In this document: in pieces, positions 40,722 to 45,907 of the stretch
Position numbering within the stretch: position 1 is the first letter of the stretch
How the letters are laid out: each line of letters opens with the position of its first letter
Assembly: GCF_017104965.1 (NCBI RefSeq)
Contig: NZ_JAAGPR010000050.1
Coordinates: forward strand, 1 to 45,907
Source: Paraburkholderia sp. Ac-20340
GTDB taxonomy: Bacteria; Pseudomonadota; Gammaproteobacteria; Burkholderiales; Burkholderiaceae
Direction: 5' to 3'
DNA: 45,907 bases
Made by a program: the position numbers and the translations under genes
Notes under the pieces: model-generated
What the model saw: only the letters and a program-made list of their open reading frames with translations
What the model was told of the DNA's origin: nothing
Databases searched by the model: none

Positions 40722-41228
40722 ATGTCAGCCAGCCTTCCGCCACAAGACCCCGCCCTGCTGCGCCGCCTGCTGCGCGCCAAAGACCGCATCGACGCCGCCT
40801 CGCACGAAGCCTGGCCCGTCAGCCGTCTGGCCGAAGTCAGCGGCGTCTCCGAAGCCCACTTCGCGCGCGCCTTCAAACGCGCGTTCGGCATTCCGCCGCA
40901 CCGCTATCTGCTCACGCGCCGCATCGAGCAGGCCACCACGCTCCTGCGCGACACCGCGCTCAGCGTCACGGACATCGCCTTCGCAACCGGCTGGGAGAGC
41001 CTGGGCACCTTCGGCCGCACGTTTCGCGATATCACCGGCCTGAGCCCCAGCGAAGCCCGCCATCAGGCGCAAGCCGATGCCGATACCGCCCGCCTCGAGC
41101 GCGTGCCCGCCTGCGTGCTCAAGGCCGCGCAGCGCCCCGATCTCACCAGCGCAGTTTTGGAGAAGCGCCGCCGCGCGGCCGGCGATACAGTGCGGCCATC
41201 GACCCACCCAATAAGGAAGAAATCATGA
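40722..41228 (+). CDS. AraC-family transcriptional regulator (DNA-binding domain only)
   Basis: 168 residues from the ATG at 40722; the frame is open back to 40584, but that region covers the tandem repeats and the merR promoter. Both AraC helix-turn-helices are present: VSRLAEVSGVSEAHFARAFKRAFG and VTDIAFATGWESLGTFGRTFRDITGLSPSEAR. There is no N-terminal sensor domain; a C-terminal extension of about 50 residues may play that part. The stop overlaps the start of the VOC gene (ATGA at 41225), so the pair is translationally coupled, and the VOC protein is probably its target or partner. Confidence 0.87.
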   Translation: MSASLPPQDPALLRRLLRAKDRIDAASHEAWPVSRLAEVSGVSEAHFARAFKRAFGIPPHRYLLTRRIEQATTLLRDTALSVTDIAFATGWESLGTFGRTFRDITGLSPSEARHQAQADADTARLERVPACVLKAAQRPDLTSAVLEKRRRAAGDTVRPSTHPIRKKS

Positions 41229-41638
41229 GCGAAGGGATCAATGTCGTTGGTATCTACGTGGACGATCAGGACGCGGCGCTGGCGTTTTACGTCGACAAAC
41301 TGGGGTTTCGCGTCCACACGGACGTGCGCAACGGCGCGTATCGCTGGCTGACGATCCAGCACCCAGATCAGCCGTCGTTCCAGCTCGGCGTGTTTACGCC
41401 GGGGCCGCCCGTGCACGACGAAGCCACCGCGCAGACCTTGCGCGCGATGGTCGCCAAAGGCGCGATGCCGCCGCTGGTTCTGACGGTCGCCGACTGCCGC
41501 GCGCGTTACGCCGAATGGAAGGCCAGGGGCGTCGAGTTCACGCAGGAGCCGGTGGAGCGCTACGGCAGTATCGACGCGGGGTTTCGCGATCCGGCGGGCA
41601 ACGGCTGGAAGCTGATTCAGGCGGCGCAACCGGCGTAG
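41225..41638 (+). CDS. VOC/glyoxalase-family protein
   Basis: 137 residues with the two beta-alpha-beta-beta-beta modules of the vicinal oxygen chelate fold: INVVGIYVDDQDAALAFYVDKLGFRVHTD and LTVADCRARYAEWKARGVEFTQEPV ... FRDPAGNGWKLIQ. The metal ligands of true glyoxalase I are not all evident. It may be a dioxygenase-like, fosfomycin-type or bleomycin-type binding protein; the substrate is unknown. AraC plus VOC pairs are common in proteobacteria. It ends 18 bases from the stop of the convergent lysR gene. Confidence 0.85.
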   Translation: MSEGINVVGIYVDDQDAALAFYVDKLGFRVHTDVRNGAYRWLTIQHPDQPSFQLGVFTPGPPVHDEATAQTLRAMVAKGAMPPLVLTVADCRARYAEWKARGVEFTQEPVERYGSIDAGFRDPAGNGWKLIQAAQPA

Positions 41639-41656
41639 GGCTCGCCGCAGAAACGC

Positions 41657-42550
41657 TCAACCCACATCCGCAAACACCAGCGCGAGCCAGTCCGCGAAGG
41701 CGCGCACGCGCAGCGATAGCTGACGCGCCTGCGGAAACAACACGGAAACCGGCATGGGCGGCGGCGGCTGGTCGGGCAGTACGACGCACAGCTCGCCGTT
41801 CGCCAGTTGCTCGCGCACGCGGTAGCGCGGCACCTGCACGATCCCGAGCCCGGCGACCGCGCCCGCCGTGTAAAGCTCGGCGCCGTTCACCGCCACCGGT
41901 CCCGGCAGCGTGACGTTGCGCACGCCATCGGGCATCGCGAATTCAAGCGGATGCGCGCGGCCCGAGGCCGGCGAGAGATAGTTGACGGCGCGGTGGCCGT
42001 CCGCGAGCGCGTCGATCGAAGCCGGATCGCCGTGCCGCTCCAGATACGCGGGACTCGCCACCGTCACCTGTTCGAGCAGCGCCACGCGCCGCGCGATCAT
42101 CGACGAATCGCTGAGTTCGCCCGCGCGCAGCACGCAGTCGATCCCCTCGCGCACCAGATCGACGAAATGGTCGCCCGAGCCGATAAACAGCTCGATGCGC
42201 GGATAACGCGCGAGAAACTGCGGCAGGCGCGGCATGACGAAATACTGCGCGAGCGTGCCCTGCATGTTCACGCGCAGGCGGCCTTGCGGATCGGTGTCGC
42301 GAAAGGCTTCCTCGGTTTCCTCCAGATCGGCGAGCAGGCGCGTGCAGCGCTGATAGTAGGCTTCGCCGTCGGGCGTGGGCTTGACCTGGCGCGTGGTGCG
42401 CTCCAGCAGGCGCACGCCCAGGCGCGTCTCCAGACGCTTGATCGAATTCGTGACGGTGGCGCGCGGCAGGTTCAGGTCTTCGGCCGCCTGCGTGAAGCTG
42501 CGGCGATCGACGATGCGCGTGAAGATCTGCATCTCCTGGAAACGGTCCAA
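41657..42550 (-). CDS. LysR-family transcriptional regulator
   Basis: 297 residues. The family start MDRFQEMQIFTRIVDRRSFTQAA coincides with a TTG at 42550, taken as the start codon; no strong ribosome-binding site is visible. The helix-turn-helix is at residues 18-40 (AEDLNLPRATVTNSIKRLETRLG), followed by LLERTTRQVKPTPDG and a periplasmic-binding-like effector domain (FIGSGDHFVDLVREGIDCVLRAGEL; VNGAELYTAGAVAGLGIVQVP). This is the subgroup often found beside oxidoreductase genes. No divergent target is adjacent; its regulon is unknown. Confidence 0.9.
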   Translation of the reverse strand: MDRFQEMQIFTRIVDRRSFTQAAEDLNLPRATVTNSIKRLETRLGVRLLERTTRQVKPTPDGEAYYQRCTRLLADLEETEEAFRDTDPQGRLRVNMQGTLAQYFVMPRLPQFLARYPRIELFIGSGDHFVDLVREGIDCVLRAGELSDSSMIARRVALLEQVTVASPAYLERHGDPASIDALADGHRAVNYLSPASGRAHPLEFAMPDGVRNVTLPGPVAVNGAELYTAGAVAGLGIVQVPRYRVREQLANGELCVVLPDQPPPPMPVSVLFPQARQLSLRVRAFADWLALVFADVG

Positions 42551-42654
42551 GGGCGGTCTCGTTGGGTTTTCAGAGCGGTTTGGGGGTCGTCGTCATCTTC
42601 TCACGAGCCTGTGAGCCGACAAAAATGACCCGCGCCGGGTCCGGCCGTGCCGGA

Positions 42655-43209
42655 TCAGCCCTTGAGCACGACGCGCTGCACCGCTGCGACCAGCGCCGCG
42701 CCCGCATCTTCGAGCCGCCCGGAATTGTCGATCTGCACGAAAGTGGCGCCTTCGGGCACGACAAAGGGCGCGCGCCGCGCGAGCCGTTCCGCCACCTGCT
42801 CCGGCGTTTCCCGCGCCCGCGACGCGAGCCGCGCGGCCAGCACATGCTGCGCGGCGTTCACATGCACGAGCGTCATGCGCGGATAACGCGCGAGCGCTTC
42901 GCTCACATAGGCACGCGAGCCGTTCACCACGACCGTGCAGCCCAGCGCGAGCCACTGCTCGATTTCCACGCCGACGCCATAGCGCAGCGCATGGCTGCGC
43001 CACTCCAGCGCGAACAGGCCCTGGCGCGAACGCGCCTCGAATTCGGCTTCGGTCAGGGCGATGTGGTTCTCGCCGCCGCCCTCTTCGCGCGTGATGTAGC
43101 GATGCGCGAACACCACGCCCTCCACCGCGAGCCGCTTGCGCGCGTAGCCGAGCAGCGTGTCCTTGCCCGCGCCCGACGGGCCCATCACGTAGACCAGCCG
43201 CGAGGTCAT
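42655..43209 (-). CDS. phnN: Ribose 1,5-bisphosphate phosphokinase PhnN
   Basis: 184 residues, guanylate-kinase-like fold. Walker A MGPSGAGKDT lies at residues 9-18; AHRYITREEGGGENHIALTEAEF is the substrate-binding region, and VVNGSRAYVSEAL follows. It converts ribose 1,5-bisphosphate to PRPP in the C-P lyase pathway. Its ATG overlaps the stop of the DUF1045 gene (ATGA at 43209), making phnF-DUF1045-phnN one unit transcribed leftwards. Confidence 0.92.
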   Translation of the reverse strand: MTSRLVYVMGPSGAGKDTLLGYARKRLAVEGVVFAHRYITREEGGGENHIALTEAEFEARSRQGLFALEWRSHALRYGVGVEIEQWLALGCTVVVNGSRAYVSEALARYPRMTLVHVNAAQHVLAARLASRARETPEQVAERLARRAPFVVPEGATFVQIDNSGRLEDAGAALVAAVQRVVLKG

Positions 43210-43946
43210 GGCTGCACCTGCGCCGGAAAATCGACGCGCTGCCAGAGCACGAAGGGCGCGCCCGGCTGCGGCTCGGCGTAGATCGCCACGCCGTCGACCG
43301 GCAGCGCGCCCGCATCGCGCATCTGTGCGTTCCAGGCGTGCATGAGGGCGGCGCGCGTCGGCGCGTCGTCGAGCGAATCGGAGAGCGTCATATGAAAGCG
43401 GAATTCGTCGAACACATACGGATAGCCCCAGGTTTCGACGTAATCGCGCTGGCGCGGCGTGAGCGGCGCGTCCAGACGCTTCGCCAGTTCCGCGGGCGTC
43501 TGCGCGGCGCGCAGCGATCCGAGCGTGCGCAAGGCGTCGCCAGCGAGCGACTGGAGCGCCTGCGCGCCGGCTTCGTCGGCAGCGCGCACGGCAACGAAAC
43601 GGCCGAGCGTGGCGGCTTCGCCCGGCACTTCAAAGCGCGCACGCCGCGCGGCCCACGCCTGCGTGGCGGCGAGCAGCGCCTGCGGCGTCACGCCATCGGC
43701 CAGCCGGAATGGCGGCACCAGCGTGCCGTGCCAGCCGTAGCGCGCGGGCGCCACGGCGAGCGAGGCGAGCGGTTTTTCGATTTCGGCAGGCTGCGGCGGC
43801 GCGAGCGTGGCACCGCTTTCAGGATCGCGGCCCAGCCACGCGCAACCGGCGCGCCACCAGACGCTTGCGCGCGGCGGCGCGTAATAGAGCGCGAAGCGCG
43901 TGGCCGCGCTCCAGGCTTCGTGCGGCGTGGTCATCGCGTCGCTCAT
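43206..43946 (-). CDS. DUF1045 2H-phosphoesterase-like protein of phosphonate operons
   Basis: 246 residues from the ATG at 43946, which overlaps the phnF stop (ATGA). RFALYYAPPRASVWWRAGCAWLGRD is the conserved N-terminus of this phosphonate-operon family. Two HxT motifs, WHGTLVPPF (His73) and FHMTLSDS (His185), give the 2H phosphodiesterase active site. It may process a cyclic or nucleotide phosphonate intermediate of C-P lyase, a role taken in E. coli by PhnP; this is inference. Confidence 0.87.
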   Translation of the reverse strand: MSDAMTTPHEAWSAATRFALYYAPPRASVWWRAGCAWLGRDPESGATLAPPQPAEIEKPLASLAVAPARYGWHGTLVPPFRLADGVTPQALLAATQAWAARRARFEVPGEAATLGRFVAVRAADEAGAQALQSLAGDALRTLGSLRAAQTPAELAKRLDAPLTPRQRDYVETWGYPYVFDEFRFHMTLSDSLDDAPTRAALMHAWNAQMRDAGALPVDGVAIYAEPQPGAPFVLWQRVDFPAQVQP

Positions 43947-44698
43947 ATCTCGTGTTCCACCATCAGTTGCACGCGATCGGCCGCGAAGTGCGTCACGCCG
44001 TATTTGATCGCCACGCCTTCCAGATCGACGTCGACGTTTTCGACCCACAGCACCGGCTGCTGCCGGTTGATATTCAGGCGCCGCGCCACTTCCGGCTCGG
44101 GCAGCACGCTGCCGATACGGCTCCATTTGCGCAGATAGTCGCTCACGCCGAATTCGGCGAGCGCCTTCGAGGTGCTGTCCACGCGCTCCATGACTGCGGG
44201 CAGATCGGCGAAACGCGCGGCCGGATACCAGCTACGCGCATACGTGAGCGGCACGCCGTCCGACTCGTGCAGCGTTTCCAGCCGATAAACCAGCGCGCCC
44301 GCGCGCAGCCCCAGCGCCTTGGCGACCGCAGGATCGGCTTTCACGCGCGACGCAGCCAGCAGCTTGCCCACCGCCGAATGCTGATGGCGCTGCAGGTTTT
44401 CGGTAAAACGCGTGCGCTTGCCGATGCTGTAGTCGATCGCGCCGGGCTGCACGAAGGTGCCGCGCCCCTGCTCGACGCTCACCAGACCTTGCGCGGCCAG
44501 CCCCAGCATCGCGCGCCGCACCGTATGGCGGTTGACGTCGAAGCGCTTCGCCAGTTCGCCTTCGCTCGGCAGGCGGCCGTCGTCGCCGAAACCTTTCGCG
44601 GCAATTTCCGCCGCCAGAATCTGCTCGATCTGGCGCCACACCGCCAGCCCTGCGCCGCGTTCGAGGGTGCTGTGTGCCGCGTCGTCATTCGATGTCAT
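43943..44698 (-). CDS. phnF: GntR/HutC-family regulator PhnF
   Basis: 251 residues. N-terminal winged helix (LAVWRQIEQILAAEI, LPSEGELAKRFDVNRHTVRRAMLGLAAQGLVSVEQGRGTFV), then a UTRA ligand domain containing RTRFTENLQRHQHSAVG and YRLETLHESDGVPLTYARSWYPA. It is the repressor of C-P lyase genes. It is divergent from phnG, and a perfect palindrome with the HutC-type core lies between them. It heads the phnF-DUF1045-phnN unit. Confidence 0.92.
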   Translation of the reverse strand: MTSNDDAAHSTLERGAGLAVWRQIEQILAAEIAAKGFGDDGRLPSEGELAKRFDVNRHTVRRAMLGLAAQGLVSVEQGRGTFVQPGAIDYSIGKRTRFTENLQRHQHSAVGKLLAASRVKADPAVAKALGLRAGALVYRLETLHESDGVPLTYARSWYPAARFADLPAVMERVDSTSKALAEFGVSDYLRKWSRIGSVLPEPEVARRLNINRQQPVLWVENVDVDLEGVAIKYGVTHFAADRVQLMVEHEI

Positions 44699-44806
44699 GG
44701 TGCTGTCATTCCCCTCGGTTTCAATAGCGTTTTGCGCATTGTAGTGGCCAAGGCGTGATGGAAATATGAAACGCCTCCCGAGCCCGTGTGGGCTGACTGT
44801 AACATG

Positions 44807-44822
44807 AAACGTCTAGACGTTT
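44807..44822. promoter_or_regulatory. PhnF operator candidate
   Basis: AAACGTCTAGACGTTT is a perfect 16-bp palindrome. Its core GTCTAGAC fits the HutC-subfamily operator pattern GT-N-TA-N-AC. It lies between the divergent phnF and phnG starts (44698 and 44948) and is the natural site for repression of both. Confidence 0.65.
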
Positions 44823-44947
44823 AGATGAATAGATGCTTCAATGTTTGCACGTGGCGGCGTCCTGCGGCACGCGCAATCCAGTATCCGGTTCACCCGCTTT
44901 TGTCCGTTTTTCCGCGGTTCAATTCCGTTCATGACACAGGAACTCCG

Positions 44948-45448
44948 ATGAACGCATCCTCCGCCCCGTCCACCGCTGCCGCGTCTGCCGCACGCCGCGC
45001 CTGGATGGCGGTTCTCGCGCGCACGCCGCGCGCCGAGCTCGAAGCGGCCTTCGCCGCGGCGCTCGGCGACGAGCCGGCGCCTTCTTTCGACTGGCTGCGC
45101 ACCCCGCAGATCGGCCTCGCGATGGTGCGCGGGCGCGTCGGCGGCACCGGCAACGCCTTCAATCTGGGCGAAGCCACTGTCACGCGCGCCACGCTGCGCC
45201 TGCGTGCGGCGCAAGGCCAGCAAGGCGCCACGGTCGGCGTGGCCTGCCATCTGGGCCGCGACAAGCGCCGCGCCGAACTCGCCGCGCTCGCCGACGCCGT
45301 GCTCCAGCAACCCGAGCGCCACGCCCGGCCGCACGCCCCGTCGATCGAGCCGCTGGCCGCGCGCCAGGCGCAACGACGCGCCGCGCGCCGCACCGACGCC
45401 GCCAGCACCAAGGTCGAGTTCTTCACGATGGTTCGAGGTGACGCATGA
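44948..45448 (+). CDS. phnG: C-P lyase subunit PhnG
   Basis: 166 residues from the ATG at 44948 with AGGA upstream; the frame is open earlier but without family likeness. PhnG features are ARRAWMAVLARTPRAELEAA near the start, LRTPQIGLAMVRGRVGGTGNAFNLGEATVTRATLRL in the middle, and the C-terminal STKVEFFTMVRGDA. It is part of the PhnGHIJ core complex that transfers phosphonate to the ribose of ATP. Its stop overlaps phnH (ATGA at 45445). Confidence 0.93.
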   Translation: MNASSAPSTAAASAARRAWMAVLARTPRAELEAAFAAALGDEPAPSFDWLRTPQIGLAMVRGRVGGTGNAFNLGEATVTRATLRLRAAQGQQGATVGVACHLGRDKRRAELAALADAVLQQPERHARPHAPSIEPLAARQAQRRAARRTDAASTKVEFFTMVRGDA

Positions 45449-45825
45449 ACGAACGCGCCATGACTGCCGATATCGCCGGCACCGCCGTGCACCTGACGCT
45501 CGACGTCCTCGCACCCGGTTTCGCCGATCCGGTGCACGACACGCAAGCCGTGTTCCGCACGCTGCTGAACGCGCTCGCGCGCCCCGGCACGATCGAATCG
45601 ATCGACACGCTGCTGCCCGCCGCAGATGCCGCCACCGATGCCGACGGCACACCGCGCGCCGGCCTCGCGGCCTTCGCCGCGCTGCTTTCGCTGGCCGATT
45701 ACGCCACGCCGATCTGGCTCGCCCAGCCCGACGCCGCGCTGGCCGCCGCCCTGCGCTTTCACGCCGACGCGCCGCTGACCGCCGCCAGCATGATATTGAA
45801 ATTCCCCGAGACAGTGACCAGGTAG
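45445..45825 (+). pseudogene. phnH: C-P lyase subunit PhnH, 3' truncated
   Basis: The first 110 or so residues are typical PhnH (LAPGFADPVHDTQAVFRTLLNALARPG, then SLADYATPIWL and LRFHADAPLTA). The family is normally close to 200 residues. Here the frame changes character near 45788 and stops at 45825 after about a dozen foreign residues (ILKFPETVTR). The remaining bases to the edge do not continue PhnH in any frame; they read as an MFS transporter fragment on the other strand. Either the gene is broken by a rearrangement or the sequence is a misjoin. The start overlaps phnG, so the gene was once intact. Confidence 0.8.
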
Positions 45826-45907
45826 CCGGCGACCCCCGGCCCTATGGCAAGACCCACTCCGATACTTACACAGACGAGTGCGAATAAACGTCCAGCACGA
45901 TCAGAAT
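45788..45907 (-). pseudogene. Fragment of an MFS transporter
   Basis: Read leftwards from the edge, the frame gives DRAGRLFALVCV, then SIGVGLAIGPGVAGYLV and a short stretch ending in FNIML before it enters phnH DNA. The Gly-x-Gly ... GP-x-x-x-G pattern resembles motif C of drug-proton antiporters in helix 5. Codons such as TTA, GTA, AGT and ATA differ from the GC-rich neighbours. Only about 40 residues are visible, so the family call is tentative. Confidence 0.45.

Noticed and set aside
1..45907. CRISPR array
   Set aside because: No regularly spaced direct repeats of suitable length; the only tandem repeat is the 11-bp set at 40640-40683.

Overview
The window looks like chromosomal DNA of a high-GC betaproteobacterium of the Burkholderiaceae, most likely Paraburkholderia, Caballeronia or Burkholderia. 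The support is strong GC-ending codon bias, a Gram-negative OmpC-like porin of the Burkholderia type, an ytcA-mdtNOP efflux cluster, a split pqiA gene, a cyoABCD quinol oxidase, a PcaR/PcaF pair, gabR-gabT-gabD, and a 34-bp palindrome of the kind scattered between Burkholderia genes. This assignment is made from reading alone.

Layout. (1) 1-1624: an alpha/beta hydrolase running off the left edge and an M14 zinc carboxypeptidase, overlapping at a GTGA. (2) About 1625-7260: an accessory islet, AT-rich in its middle, with three unrecognised genes (a 212-codon-class protein, a three-helix membrane protein, a probable lipoprotein) and a probable modification-dependent restriction enzyme (EVE/PUA-like plus HNH). 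(3) 7274-11025: phosphonate ABC transporter phnCDE behind a Pho-box-like promoter, then an EamA permease. (4) 11599-18444: porin, then ytcA-mdtN-mdtO-mdtP and a small periplasmic protein. (5) 18526-25850: arylsulfatase, its radical-SAM maturase, and a pqiA-pqiA-pqiB-pqiC lipid-transport set, with start/stop overlaps from the maturase to pqiC. (6) 25988-32578: SYLF lipoprotein, gabR divergent from gabT-gabD, a paralogue of the periplasmic protein of region 4, and a 76-residue membrane protein. (7) 32922-39723: pcaF, cyoABCD and pcaR. (8) 39759-42550: carboxymuconolactone decarboxylase-like gene, merR, araC, VOC protein and lysR. (9) 42655 to the right edge: phnN, a DUF1045 2H protein and phnF, divergent from phnG and a broken phnH, which are the first genes of a C-P lyase operon.

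How the genes work together. Phosphonate uptake (phnCDE) and the C-P lyase genes (phnFGHN) lie at opposite ends and probably form one regulon through PhoB and PhnF. GabR, GabT and GabD convert GABA to succinate. PcaR probably controls pcaF through an operator-like sequence upstream of it. CyoABCD is the terminal ubiquinol oxidase. The sulfatase/maturase/Pqi cluster is the most unusual arrangement: it joins an exported sulfatase and its activating enzyme to an MCE-type envelope lipid-transfer system.

Both edges deserve caution. The hydrolase loses family character near position 125. PhnH is cut near 45788, where the opposite strand turns into an MFS transporter fragment of different codon use. 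This could be a rearrangement or an assembly chimera.
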